A stretch of 64,000 bases of DNA, taken from contig NZ_JABBPD010000002.1 of assembly GCF_012927445.1 (NCBI RefSeq), positions 186,001-250,000 of the forward strand, given 5' to 3'. Under the pieces are notes generated by a model, which was given only the letters and a program-made list of their open reading frames with translations, did not search any database and had not been told where the DNA came from. This stretch comes from Rhodoferax sp. (GTDB lineage Bacteria; Pseudomonadota; Gammaproteobacteria; Burkholderiales; Burkholderiaceae_C). Of the stretch, positions 16,691 to 25,389 are shown one piece after another. Position numbers and translations under genes: made by a program. Within the stretch, counting starts at the first letter, position 1. Each line of letters begins with the position of its first letter.

Positions 16691-19087
16691 ATGAACGCCC
16701 CCGTTGACGTCTCCTTTTTCGCGCGTGCCGCCAAGCCGCTGACCAGCTACCGCAAGTACTGGGCAGCCCGTTTCGGCACGTCCAAATTTCTGCCCATGAG
16801 CCGCGCCGAGATGGACAAGTTGGGCTGGGACAGCTGCGACATCATTCTGGTGACCGGTGACGCCTATGTGGATCATCCCAGTTTTGGCATGGCGGTGATT
16901 GGCCGCATGCTGGAGGTGCAGGGTTTTCGGGTTGGCATCATCGCCCAGCCCGACTGGCAAAGTGCCGACCCCTTCAAGGTGCTGGGCAAGCCTAATTTGT
17001 TCTGGGGTGTGACCGCGGGCAACATGGATTCCATGATCAACCGCTACACGGCTGACCGCAAAATCCGCAGTGACGATGCCTACACGCCGGGCGATGTCGG
17101 TGGCAAACGGCCGGACCGCGCCGCCATTGTCTACAGCCAGCGCTGCCGTGAAGCCTACAAAGACGTGCCGATTATTCTGGGTGGTATCGAAGGCTCGCTG
17201 CGCCGTATTGCGCACTATGACTACTGGTCCGACAAGGTGCGACGCTCAATCGTGGTCGACGCCAAGTGCGACTTGCTGCTCTACGGTAACGCCGAGCGGG
17301 CACTGGTCGAGATCGCCCACCGCCTGGCCGCCAAAGTGCCGGTGGAACAGATTACCGATGTGCGCGGCACCGCCTTTGTGCGCCGCACCGATGACGAAAC
17401 CGGCAAAGGCTGGTTCGAGATTGATTCCACCAGCGTGGACGAGCCGGGCCGGGTCGAGGCGCAAATCAACCCGTACCAGACCACCAGTGAGCAGGCGGCC
17501 GGGCAGGGCAGCTCTTGTGCCAAAGAAGACGGCCAGCAAAATGCTATTAATAACGTAGCTGCTAGCGCAGGTTCGACGGGGGCTACCGGCCTGAATGACT
17601 CAAATAGTGAAGTCAATCCCGTGATCAAGCCGCTGACTTTTGTGCCGAATCCGGCCTTGTACGGCAAGGGCAGCGTCAAGGTGCCACCGCGCGATCGCTC
17701 GGTGATTCGTCTGCCCAGCTACGAGCAGGTCAAAAGCGATGCCGTGCTCTATGCCCACGCCAACCGCGTGCTGCATCTGGAAACCAACCCCGGCAACGCG
17801 AGAGCCCTGGTGCAGGCGCACGGCGAGGGCGTGACGGCGCGCGATGTCTGGATCACACCCCCGCCGATTCCGCTGACCACGGCGGAGATGGACTTCGTGT
17901 TTGATCTGCCCTACGCACGCAGCCCGCACCCCAGCTACGCGGATGAGGCGGGCAACCATGACGGTGCCACCAAAATCCCGGCGTGGGAGATGATCCGTTT
18001 CAGCATCAACATCATGCGCGGCTGTTTTGGTGGCTGCACCTTCTGCTCCATCACCGAACACGAAGGCCGCATCATCCAGAGCCGTTCGGAAGAATCGGTG
18101 ATCCGTGAGATTGAAGACGTGCGCGACAAGGTCAAGGGCTTTACCGGCACCATCTCCGACTTGGGCGGCCCGACGGCCAATATGTACCGGCTGGGTTGCC
18201 GCAGCCCCGCGATTGAAGCGGCCTGCCGCAAACCGAGCTGCGTCTACCCCGGCATTTGCCAAAACCTGGGCACGGACCACGCGCCACTGATCAAAATTTA
18301 CCGCCGTGGTCGGGCCCTCAAAGGCATCAAGAAAATCCTGATCGGCTCCGGCGTGCGCTATGACCTGGCGGTGCAAAGCCCTGAGTACGTCAAAGAACTG
18401 GTGACGCACCACGTCGGCGGCTACCTCAAGATTGCGCCCGAGCACACCGAGCAGGGCCCGCTGACCAAGATGATGAAGCCGGGCATCGGCACCTACGAAA
18501 AGTTCAAAACGCTGTTTGACAAGTTCACGCTGGAAGCGGGCAAAAAGCAGTTTTTGATCCCGTACTTCATCGCCGCCCACCCCGGCACCAGCGACGAAGA
18601 CATGATGAACCTGGCGGTCTGGCTGAAGAAAAATGGCTTTCGCGCTGACCAGGTGCAGACGTTTTACCCCTCGCCCATGGCCACTGCCACGGCGATGTAC
18701 CACACCAACAAAAACCCGTTGCGCAAGATCACGCGCGACAGCGAAACGGTGGACATCGTGCGCGGCGAGCGCCGCCGCCGCCTGCACAAAGCCTTTTTGC
18801 GCTACCACGATGCCAACAACTGGCCGCTGCTGCGTGAGGCGCTGAAAACGATGGGCCGCGCTGACCTGATCGGCAATGGCAAACACCATTTGATCCCGAC
18901 CTTTCAGCCGCTGACCGATGGCAACTACACCAGCGCGCGGCGCAAAAATTCCACCGCCGTGGCAGCCAAACCGGCGACGGTCAACCCCGTCAAGGAAGGC
19001 CGTTTGCTGACGCAGCACACCGGTTTGCCACCGCGTCAAAACGGTGCCGGACGTGTCGCTGGCACGGCAGCCAAAAAGCTGCGCTAA
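16691..19087 (+). CDS. ygiQ: YgiQ-family radical SAM protein
   Basis: A 798-residue radical S-adenosylmethionine protein of the UPF0313/YgiQ family; the reaction is not established. The N-terminal part is cobalamin-domain-like. The radical SAM core carries the 4Fe-4S motif CFGGCTFC near residues 445-452. The extreme C-terminus is basic and disordered. The ATG at 16691 is preferred over one 21 bases upstream because it matches the usual family N-terminus. At about residues 283-300 the protein contains a low-complexity Ala/Asn/Gly-rich insert ([17 protein letters not shown]) encoded by a copy of the dispersed repeat; adjoining residues are also low complexity and probably form a surface loop. 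Confidence 0.9.
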   Translation: MNAPVDVSFFARAAKPLTSYRKYWAARFGTSKFLPMSRAEMDKLGWDSCDIILVTGDAYVDHPSFGMAVIGRMLEVQGFRVGIIAQPDWQSADPFKVLGKPNLFWGVTAGNMDSMINRYTADRKIRSDDAYTPGDVGGKRPDRAAIVYSQRCREAYKDVPIILGGIEGSLRRIAHYDYWSDKVRRSIVVDAKCDLLLYGNAERALVEIAHRLAAKVPVEQITDVRGTAFVRRTDDETGKGWFEIDSTSVDEPGRVEAQINPYQTTSEQAAGQGSSCAKEDGQQNAINNVAASAGSTGATGLNDSNSEVNPVIKPLTFVPNPALYGKGSVKVPPRDRSVIRLPSYEQVKSDAVLYAHANRVLHLETNPGNARALVQAHGEGVTARDVWITPPPIPLTTAEMDFVFDLPYARSPHPSYADEAGNHDGATKIPAWEMIRFSINIMRGCFGGCTFCSITEHEGRIIQSRSEESVIREIEDVRDKVKGFTGTISDLGGPTANMYRLGCRSPAIEAACRKPSCVYPGICQNLGTDHAPLIKIYRRGRALKGIKKILIGSGVRYDLAVQSPEYVKELVTHHVGGYLKIAPEHTEQGPLTKMMKPGIGTYEKFKTLFDKFTLEAGKKQFLIPYFIAAHPGTSDEDMMNLAVWLKKNGFRADQVQTFYPSPMATATAMYHTNKNPLRKITRDSETVDIVRGERRRRLHKAFLRYHDANNWPLLREALKTMGRADLIGNGKHHLIPTFQPLTDGNYTSARRKNSTAVAAKPATVNPVKEGRLLTQHTGLPPRQNGAGRVAGTAAKKLR
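17541..17590 (+). repeat. Dispersed ~50-bp repeat, copy E (inside ygiQ)
   Basis: A near-complete copy: TGCTATTAATAACGTAGCTG, CTAGCGC, then GACGGGGGCTACCGGCC. It is on the host gene's sense strand and read in frame as GTA GCT GCT ... ACG GGG GCT. It encodes a low-complexity insert with no stop codon. Confidence 0.8.
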
Positions 19088-19090
19088 CGC

Positions 19091-19160
19091 TTGTTTTATA
19101 GCCAAATAGACCGCTAGCCCTTGCGGGCTATGCGTACTTAGCTATAAATCTAATAGCTGA
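19091..19160 (-). repeat. Dispersed repeat, copy F (extended, convergent intergenic)
   Basis: Read on the minus strand: TAGCTATTAGATTTATAGCT, a short stretch, AAGGGCTAGCGGTC, then TTTGGCTATAAAA. It contains two hairpins, TAGCTAT/ATAGCTA and TAGCCC/GGGCTA. It fills nearly the whole 80-base gap between the convergent ygiQ and histidine kinase genes and may serve as a two-way terminator. Confidence 0.8.
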
Positions 19161-19167
19161 TTTGCGG

Positions 19168-20538
19168 TCAAGCCGCCGGGGCTCTTTGCAGCTTGATATT
19201 GGCGGCGAGGCCACCTGAGGTCGTATTGCTCAGGACAAAAGTCCCGCCCATGCTCGAAATGGTCTTTTCGACAATGGCCAGACCCAAGCCGGCGCCGTTG
19301 GCGGCAGTGCGGGCCGCTTCGCCGCGATAAAACGGCTTGGTCAAGTTGGCCAGCTGTTCGGTCGAGACGCCCATGCCGTGGTCGCGCACCCGGAGCATCA
19401 CCCATTTGTCGCGCGCCTTGGCGGCAATGTCCACCACGGCAACGCCGGTGTCCAGGGACTTGCCATAACGGCGGGCATTTTCCAGCAGGTTGGTGATGAC
19501 GCGGCCCAGTTCGACCTCGTCGGCGAGCACGATCAGGTCATCCGACAGGTCCAGGTTGAAGCGCATGTCGGTCCGGTTGCGCACACTGAAAAGACAGGCC
19601 TCAATGACTTCGCGCAGCGGGACGGACGTCAGGTTGACGTTGCCGGGCCGTGCGTAATCCAGAAACTTGCCAATGATGGCGTCGAGCTGTGCAATATCGG
19701 CGGCCATGTTGGCGCGTGCTTCGATGTCCGAGACGCTGAGTTCGGTCTCCAGCCGCAAGCGGGCCAGCGGAGTGCGCAGGTCGTGCGAGATGCCGGCCAG
19801 CATGATGGCCCGGTCCTGTTCAATTTTCGCCAACTTTTGGGTCATGCGATTAAAGCCAATATTCACGTCTCTTATCTCACTGGTTGCCACGGTTTCGTCC
19901 AGCGAGCTGGCGTGAAAATCGCCGTCGCGTACGCGGCCGGCCGCAAACGACAGCTGCTTGAGTGGCTGGTTGATCAGACGGGCAATCAGGGCCGCTCCGG
20001 CCAGCGACAGTGCGGCGGCCGTTGTTAACCAGATCATCCAGGTGCTGCCGGCCGCGCGGTTGAAGCGGGCGCGATCGGTGCGCATCCAGTAGTTGTCACC
20101 GTCGATGGTGAACCCGACCCACAGCCCTTCGGTATGGTTAACGCTGTTGGCCACCACCGTGCCGGGGCCAAGGCGGGCGGTGAGTTCCAGCGAAATGCGC
20201 TGGCCGAGCGCATCGGTGTCAAACGGCTCATACAAGTCACCGGGTTCGCGCGGAACAATGCGCACGCCTTCTTCCTCGGTCATGGTCTTGATCAGGGACA
20301 CCCGGTTGATGGCGTCGGAGTGAATCAGGGCGGCGCGACTCAGGTTGACCAGTGACGCGATTTGTTGCGCGGTCTGGATGGCGCGCGGTTCAAACTCCAG
20401 CGCGCGCAGCGATTGCAGCCAGGCCAGAACGCTGCCAATCAACAGCAGGGCCAGTAGAAAAAAAGTACGCCAGAACAGACTCAAGCCCAGCCGTGTTATC
20501 GCCTTGAGGCCCCGGGGGGCGGGGGGCTCCAGCGGCAT
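19168..20538 (-). CDS. Sensor histidine kinase, EnvZ-like
   Basis: A 456-residue membrane kinase. Two transmembrane segments (one near residue 20-40, one near 175-195) flank a periplasmic sensor of about 130 residues. A HAMP domain follows, then the H-box GISHDLRTPLARLRLE with the phosphorylated His, the N-box NLLENARRYGK and a GLGLAIVEK ATP lid. The upstream frame overlaps the regulator gene; I chose the ATG at 20538, but a TTG at 20591 overlapping the regulator's stop is a real alternative. It pairs with the OmpR-type regulator upstream, probably responding to an envelope or osmotic cue. Confidence 0.88.
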   Translation of the reverse strand: MPLEPPAPRGLKAITRLGLSLFWRTFFLLALLLIGSVLAWLQSLRALEFEPRAIQTAQQIASLVNLSRAALIHSDAINRVSLIKTMTEEEGVRIVPREPGDLYEPFDTDALGQRISLELTARLGPGTVVANSVNHTEGLWVGFTIDGDNYWMRTDRARFNRAAGSTWMIWLTTAAALSLAGAALIARLINQPLKQLSFAAGRVRDGDFHASSLDETVATSEIRDVNIGFNRMTQKLAKIEQDRAIMLAGISHDLRTPLARLRLETELSVSDIEARANMAADIAQLDAIIGKFLDYARPGNVNLTSVPLREVIEACLFSVRNRTDMRFNLDLSDDLIVLADEVELGRVITNLLENARRYGKSLDTGVAVVDIAAKARDKWVMLRVRDHGMGVSTEQLANLTKPFYRGEAARTAANGAGLGLAIVEKTISSMGGTFVLSNTTSGGLAANIKLQRAPAA

Positions 20539-20588
20539 CGGGCTGGTGAGGTCGTGCTGCGTTGTTGTTTGCGTTGCTGTCAATGTGT

Positions 20589-21320
20589 TCAACCCGCGCC
20601 ATCTGGAACAAATACATAGCCAACACCCCAAACGGTTTGAATGTAGCGGGGGGCGGCGGGGTCGACTTCGACCAGTTTGCGCAAGCGCGAGACCTGCACA
20701 TCCAGACTGCGGTCAAAGGGTTCAAACTCGCGACCACGTGCCAGTTGGGCCAGTTTTTCGCGGGACAACGGCTGGCTCGGATGGCGTACCAGTGCCTTCA
20801 GCATGGCGAATTCGCCAGTTGTCAGAGGCAGGTCTTCGGTGTCTTTGCGCAGCGTGCGGGCACCCAGGTCAAAAGTGAATGGCCCGAACGCCACGACATG
20901 GTTATCGGTCGATGGCGAGCCTGGTGCTTCGGGCACGGGGCGCCGGCGCAGCACGGCATTGATACGGGCCAGCAGTTCACGCGGGTTGAAGGGCTTGGCC
21001 AGGTAGTCGTCGGCGCCGACCTCCAGGCCAACAATGCGGTCCACATCCTCGCCTTTGGCGGTCAGCATGATGATGGGTGTGCGGTCGTTGGCGGCGCGCA
21101 GGCGCCGGCAGATCGACAGGCCGTCTTCGCCGGGCATCATCAGGTCCAGCACGATCAGGTCAACCGGTTCACGCAGCAGGATGCGCGTGAGGGACTTGCC
21201 ATCTTCGGCCTGCAGAACGTCAAAACCCTCCTGCGTCAGGTAACGGCGCAGCAGGTCGCGGATGCGCGCGTCATCGTCGACGACCATGATCTTGTCATTT
21301 CTAATAGAAGCTTGGCTCAT
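20589..21320 (-). CDS. ompR: OmpR-type response regulator
   Basis: A 243-residue two-component regulator. The receiver domain has the acidic pocket VVDDDARI, the phosphorylated Asp in LDLMMPGEDG and the conserved Lys in YLAKPFNPREL. A winged-helix DNA-binding domain follows (about 140-240), with the OmpR-type segment GREFEPFDRSLDVQVSRLRK. The ATG at 21320 gives the standard N-terminus although the frame is open upstream. It precedes its kinase gene in the operon. Similarity to OmpR/RisA is clear; the regulon cannot be told from this sequence. Its promoter probably lies in the 166-base gap before the divergent small secreted protein gene. Confidence 0.9.
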   Translation of the reverse strand: MSQASIRNDKIMVVDDDARIRDLLRRYLTQEGFDVLQAEDGKSLTRILLREPVDLIVLDLMMPGEDGLSICRRLRAANDRTPIIMLTAKGEDVDRIVGLEVGADDYLAKPFNPRELLARINAVLRRRPVPEAPGSPSTDNHVVAFGPFTFDLGARTLRKDTEDLPLTTGEFAMLKALVRHPSQPLSREKLAQLARGREFEPFDRSLDVQVSRLRKLVEVDPAAPRYIQTVWGVGYVFVPDGAG

Positions 21321-21486
21321 GTGTGCATCACCTAATATGTAACAGAGGCCATTTTGCAGGGTTAACGGGGCGAATTCCCGAATTAGCGGCCGCTGCTGAC
21401 ATACTGTTACAGAAGTTGCCCCGGCACGCAAGCCCAAGCAATAGCAATGTGATCGCCAGCATGTGATTTGGCGTTATGTTCTGACT

Positions 21487-21774
21487 ATGAAAAATATATT
21501 GTTTTTTCTCCTTATCTCTTTGTCCGTGGTGGGTGCCTGGGCTCAGCCGCCAGCCAGCCGCGACCCGACGACGGCCGAGCCGTCTGCGGCAGAGCAGCGG
21601 CGGGCGGAATTGCGGTCGGCGCTGAAAGCCCAGCGGGCACGAGATGCCCAGGAGCGCAAGGATCAATCGCTTGAAGTTGCCCCGGCCTTCCGCCATTTGT
21701 CCGATCAGGAGCGGGCCGACCTGCGCCAGCAATTGCGTCCGCCGCGGCGAGAAACCAGACCGGAGCGTCAATGA
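21487..21774 (+). CDS. Small secreted protein of unknown function
   Basis: A 95-residue protein with a clear Sec signal peptide (MKNILFFLLISLSVVGAWAQ, cleavage after AWA). The mature ~75 residues are highly charged, rich in Arg, Gln, Ala and Glu, and end in a Pro/Arg-rich tail (RPPRRETRPERQ). The segment HLSDQERADLRQQLR looks like an amphipathic helix. It lies 45 bases before the SIMPL-domain gene and divergent from the two-component genes, so an envelope-stress role is possible but unproven. No family recognised. Confidence 0.7.
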   Translation: MKNILFFLLISLSVVGAWAQPPASRDPTTAEPSAAEQRRAELRSALKAQRARDAQERKDQSLEVAPAFRHLSDQERADLRQQLRPPRRETRPERQ

Positions 21775-21805
21775 GGCGTTCTTGCGACTGTGAACCCGAT
21801 TTTTC

Positions 21806-21811
21806 AAGGAG
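21806..21811 (+). promoter_or_regulatory. Ribosome-binding site fixing a TTG start
   Basis: AAGGAG stands 8 bases before the TTG at 21820. It is only 2 bases before an in-frame GTG at 21814, which makes that GTG unlikely as the start. Confidence 0.65.
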
Positions 21812-21819
21812 AAGTGATT

Positions 21820-22530
21820 TTGAATCTTGCTACTAAAATAATAGCTACTTGTGTACTGGTGACGGCGGCCAGTGTCAGTTTTGCTCAAAAAAATGTGAAC
21901 CCGCCTCTGCAGAACGTCGTTCAACTCTCCGCCAATGGTTCGGTCGAGGTTCAGCAGGATTTGCTGTCGATTGTCATGAGCACCAGCTTCAATGGCCCCG
22001 ACGCCGATGCAGTGCAAAGTCAACTCAAGACCGCAATGGATGCGGCACTGGCCGAAGCCAAAAAGGCGGCTAAACCGGGGCAGCTGGACGTGCGTACCGG
22101 TAACTTTAGCTTGTCTCCGCGCTATGGCCGCGATGGCAAACCCAGCGGCTGGCAGGGCTCGGCCGAGCTGATCCTCGAAGGGCGTGATTTCACCCGCATC
22201 AGCAGTACCGCCGGAAAGATTCAGACCTTGACGGTTGCCAACGTGAGTTTTGGCCTGAGTCGGGAGCAGCGTGCCAAGGTGGAAGGTGATGCGCAAGTGA
22301 TTGCCATTGAAAGCTTCAAGACCCGCGCGACGGAGATTGCCCGTAGTTTTGGCTTTGCCGGCTATACCCTGCGGGAAGTCAATGTCAGTGCCAATGAGCA
22401 GGATTTTTCACCACGGCCGCGGATGATGGCGATGGAGGCCAGGGCGGCGACGGCTGATGCGCCGGTGCCGGTCGAGGCTGGCAAGGCTTCCGTCGTGATC
22501 ATCGTGTCGGGGACTGTGCAACTGAAATAG
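21820..22530 (+). CDS. Periplasmic SIMPL-domain (DUF541, YggE-like) protein
   Basis: A 236-residue exported protein of the SIMPL/YggE family, associated with protection against oxidative stress in E. coli; the biochemical role is unknown. The start is taken as TTG at 21820 because of the ribosome-binding site and because a normal signal peptide follows (NLATKIIATCVLVTAASVSFA, cleaved before QK). The domain begins VVQLSANGSVEVQQD and extends to the C-terminus (ASVVIIVSGTVQ). The signal-peptide bases match the dispersed repeat, as in the small lipoprotein near 3.4 kb. It follows a small secreted protein gene and may share its transcript. Confidence 0.82.
   Translation: MNLATKIIATCVLVTAASVSFAQKNVNPPLQNVVQLSANGSVEVQQDLLSIVMSTSFNGPDADAVQSQLKTAMDAALAEAKKAAKPGQLDVRTGNFSLSPRYGRDGKPSGWQGSAELILEGRDFTRISSTAGKIQTLTVANVSFGLSREQRAKVEGDAQVIAIESFKTRATEIARSFGFAGYTLREVNVSANEQDFSPRPRMMAMEARAATADAPVPVEAGKASVVIIVSGTVQLK
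21828..21870 (+). repeat. Dispersed ~50-bp repeat, copy G (inside signal peptide)
   Basis: Shows TGCTACTAAAATAATAGCT then ACTTGTG and GACGGCGGCC. It is degenerate in the right half. Read on the host sense strand in the common frame (ATA GCT ACT ... ACG GCG GCC), encoding the hydrophobic signal-peptide core. Confidence 0.5.
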
Positions 22531-22603
22531 AGCGCGCAAGTCGCAGGTTAACCCCCGTTCGGATTGGTGCCCCGGCGGTACATAATCCGACAAACGTCAA
22601 TTC

Positions 22604-22610
22604 GGGGGAG
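22604..22610 (+). promoter_or_regulatory. Ribosome-binding site fixing a TTG start
   Basis: GGGGGAG lies 7 bases before the TTG at 22618. An in-frame TTG at 22612 is too close to be used. Confidence 0.5.
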
Positions 22611-22617
22611 ATTGCGA

Positions 22618-25275
22618 TTGGTCATTGAGCTCATCAAAGGAGTCGCACTGCTGCTGGCACTTAGTTTGCTGCAGAGTATCAATAGCCGCTTCTGGCATGA
22701 CCGCCAAACAGCCGGCAAAGTGTCCTCCGGTGTTCTCTTTGGGGTGATTTGCATTGTGGGCATGATGACCCCCATCGTGCTCACACCGGGTGTGATTTTT
22801 GATGCCCGCTCGGTGGTTCTCAGCATGGCCGGCCTGTTTGGCGGGCCGCTGGTGGCTGGGGTGGCGGCGATCATCGCGGGGGGGTACCGGCTCTGGCTTG
22901 GTGGCCTCGGCGTTGATGTGGGGCTGCTCGTGGTGCTCAGTAGCGTCACGCTTGGCTTGCTTTTGCGCCATGCCGTTGCCCGGGGCTGGGCCAAAGTGGG
23001 GGTGTGGCAACTCCTGGTGTTTGGCTTTGTGGTCCATCTGTTTGTGGTTTTGCTTTTTACCCAGTTGCCGGCTGGGGTTGCCCCGCAAGTGCTGGCCAGT
23101 GTGTCGCTGCCGCTGCTGCTGACTTTCACCCCCGCCACGTTATTTTTGGGCTTGTTGCTGCGGGATGGTGTGCATCGTGCAGAAACCGAACAGGCCCTGC
23201 GCGAATCCGAGGCCCGGTTTCGCAGTCTGCTGCAAGATATTCCTGGCGTCGCGGTTCAGGGCTACGGGCCGGACGGCACGATTAACTTCTGGAACGCAGC
23301 CTCCGAACGGCTGTATGGTTTTAGCGCCGAGGAAGCGATCGGTCGAAAAAAGCTTGACCTCATTATTCCTGTCCGACTGCGCGAAAGTGTCCAGCAGGCG
23401 ATGCGCCAGATGTTCGAAACCCATCAGGCCATTCCCGCCGCCGAACTGTTGCTGGTGCGCCAGGATGGTTCAGAAGTGCCCGTTTTTTCCAGTCATGGAT
23501 TTGTGAGCCATTCGGGGGTTGATCCCGAAGTTTTTCGTTTTGATATTGATCTTTCTGAACGCAACCGGACGGAGTCCGAATTGCGTATTGCCGCCGTGGC
23601 GTTTGAGGCTCAGGAGGGCATCATCGTGACCGATGCGCAGCAGGTCATTTTGCGCGTCAATAAAGCTTTTACAGACAGTGTCGGTTACACCGAGGCCGAA
23701 GCGGTGGGACAGACGCTGGCCCTGATTTATTCGGAGCGGCATGATGACGCGTTTTATGCAGACATCCATCAGCAGTTGCAGCGCAGTGGTCAATGGGCGG
23801 GTGAAATCTGGAGTCGGCGCCAGAGTGGCGAGGTTTTTCCACAGTGGATCAACATCACGGCGGTGTGGAACGAGAAAATACAGGTGAGCCATTACGTGGC
23901 GACGTTGACGGACATTACGCAACGCAAGGCCGCTGAAGAACATATCCGGCAACTTGCGTTTTTCGACCCGCTGACCGGTCTGCCCAATCGTCGTTTGTTG
24001 CTGGACCGTCTGCAGCATGCACTCGCCGTGAGTGGTCGGAACAAGCGCAGTGGCGCTGTGCTGTTCATCGATCTGGACCACTTCAAGACGATTAACGACA
24101 CGCTGGGCCACGAAAAAGGTGATCTGCTCTTGCAACAGGTTGCCATGCGTCTGTCCGGGTGTATTCGTGAAGGTGACACCGTGGCCCGTCTCGGCGGGGA
24201 TGAGTTTGTGGTAATGCTGGAAGAGCTTGATGCGGTGCGTGAGATCGCGGCAGACGAGGCCAAAAGCGTGGGCGAAAAGATATTGGCGCTGCTCAACCAG
24301 CCCTACCACCTGGTTGATTTTGATTTCCACAGTACCTCCAGCATTGGCGTGGCTTTGTACAGCGGCCAGTCGGTGCCGATGGACGACTTGCTCAAGCAAG
24401 CCGATCTGGCGATGTACCAGGCCAAGTCGGACGGACGCAATAGCATGCGATTTTTTGATCCGACCATGCAGGCCTTGGTGAATGCGCGGGCAAAGCTGGA
24501 ATCCGATTTGCGCGAAGGCATTTTGCAGGGGCAATTCTTGCTCTATTACCAGCCTCAGGTGGATGCGTTCAATCATGTCACGGGCGCGGAAGCACTGCTG
24601 CGCTGGCTTCATCCTGGGCGCGGCATGGTGTCGCCGGCCGACTTTATTCCGCTGGCGGAAGAAACCGGGCAAATACTGCCGCTGGGCAATTGGGTGCTGG
24701 AGACCGCCTGCGCCCAGTTGTTGGCGTGGGCACAGCAGCCGGCTTGCGCCCAGTTGACCTTGGCGGTCAATGTGAGCGCCCGCCAGTTTCGCGAGCCGGA
24801 CTTTGCCCACTATTTGCTGGGTCTGCTCGATTACACCGGGGCCGACCCGAAAAAGCTCAAGCTCGAATTGACGGAGAGCGTGCTGGCCGCCAATCTGGAG
24901 GACATCGTCAGCAAAATGACGGCGCTGCGAGAGCGGGGCGTCAGTTTTTCACTGGATGATTTTGGGACCGGATATTCCTCGCTGTCCTACCTGAAAAGAT
25001 TGCCGCTGGACCAGCTCAAGATTGACCAGTCCTTCGTGCGTGATGTCTTGATTGATCCGAACGATGCGGCCATTGCCAAAACCGTTGTTGCGCTGGCCCA
25101 GAGCCTGGGGCTGGCGGTGATTGCCGAAGGGGTCGAGACCGAAGCGCAACGAGATTTTCTGGCGCAGCATGGCTGCCACGCTTACCAGGGTTACCTGTTC
25201 AGCCGGCCCCTGCCGCTGAATGAATTTGAGCAGTTTTTGGGTTCGGTTTCTGCGTGTATTCCGCTGCCTGTCTGA
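22618..25275 (+). CDS. Membrane PAS-PAS-GGDEF-EAL cyclic-di-GMP signalling protein with 5TMR-LYT sensor
   Basis: An 885-residue inner-membrane protein. The N-terminal ~180 residues form a five/six-helix 5TMR-LYT sensor (motif FDARSVVLSMAGLFGGP, later AIIAGGYRLWLGG). Two PAS domains follow (FRSLLQDIPGVAVQGY and AAVAFEAQEGIIVTD). Then a diguanylate cyclase domain with intact RLGGDEFVV and a phosphodiesterase domain with intact GAEALLRWLHP, DDFGTGYSSLSYL and an EGVET motif. Both catalytic domains look competent, so it may synthesise or degrade c-di-GMP depending on the signal. The start is uncertain; TTG at 22618 has the best ribosome-binding site. It stands next to the kinase-HDOD-GAF gene, a plausible signalling neighbour. 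Confidence 0.9.
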   Translation: MVIELIKGVALLLALSLLQSINSRFWHDRQTAGKVSSGVLFGVICIVGMMTPIVLTPGVIFDARSVVLSMAGLFGGPLVAGVAAIIAGGYRLWLGGLGVDVGLLVVLSSVTLGLLLRHAVARGWAKVGVWQLLVFGFVVHLFVVLLFTQLPAGVAPQVLASVSLPLLLTFTPATLFLGLLLRDGVHRAETEQALRESEARFRSLLQDIPGVAVQGYGPDGTINFWNAASERLYGFSAEEAIGRKKLDLIIPVRLRESVQQAMRQMFETHQAIPAAELLLVRQDGSEVPVFSSHGFVSHSGVDPEVFRFDIDLSERNRTESELRIAAVAFEAQEGIIVTDAQQVILRVNKAFTDSVGYTEAEAVGQTLALIYSERHDDAFYADIHQQLQRSGQWAGEIWSRRQSGEVFPQWINITAVWNEKIQVSHYVATLTDITQRKAAEEHIRQLAFFDPLTGLPNRRLLLDRLQHALAVSGRNKRSGAVLFIDLDHFKTINDTLGHEKGDLLLQQVAMRLSGCIREGDTVARLGGDEFVVMLEELDAVREIAADEAKSVGEKILALLNQPYHLVDFDFHSTSSIGVALYSGQSVPMDDLLKQADLAMYQAKSDGRNSMRFFDPTMQALVNARAKLESDLREGILQGQFLLYYQPQVDAFNHVTGAEALLRWLHPGRGMVSPADFIPLAEETGQILPLGNWVLETACAQLLAWAQQPACAQLTLAVNVSARQFREPDFAHYLLGLLDYTGADPKKLKLELTESVLAANLEDIVSKMTALRERGVSFSLDDFGTGYSSLSYLKRLPLDQLKIDQSFVRDVLIDPNDAAIAKTVVALAQSLGLAVIAEGVETEAQRDFLAQHGCHAYQGYLFSRPLPLNEFEQFLGSVSACIPLPV

Positions 25276-25389
25276 TGGGCCTGTTATCTGGCGGATGGCG
25301 CGTTGTGCCGGGAGGCAAAACCGAGGCAATGTCATACTCGGCCCGCTAAATAAACGGTATATTTCGATTTCCCTTGTACACATAGATTC

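Noticed and set aside
17600..19105. Long minus-strand open frame (501 codons) opposite ygiQ
   Set aside because: It is antisense to a well-supported gene, rich in Gly/Ala/Arg/His typical of a GC-rich shadow frame, and has no recognisable domain.
23470..24810. 446-codon minus-strand frame opposite the GGDEF-EAL gene
   Set aside because: Antisense to intact catalytic motifs; no domain of its own.
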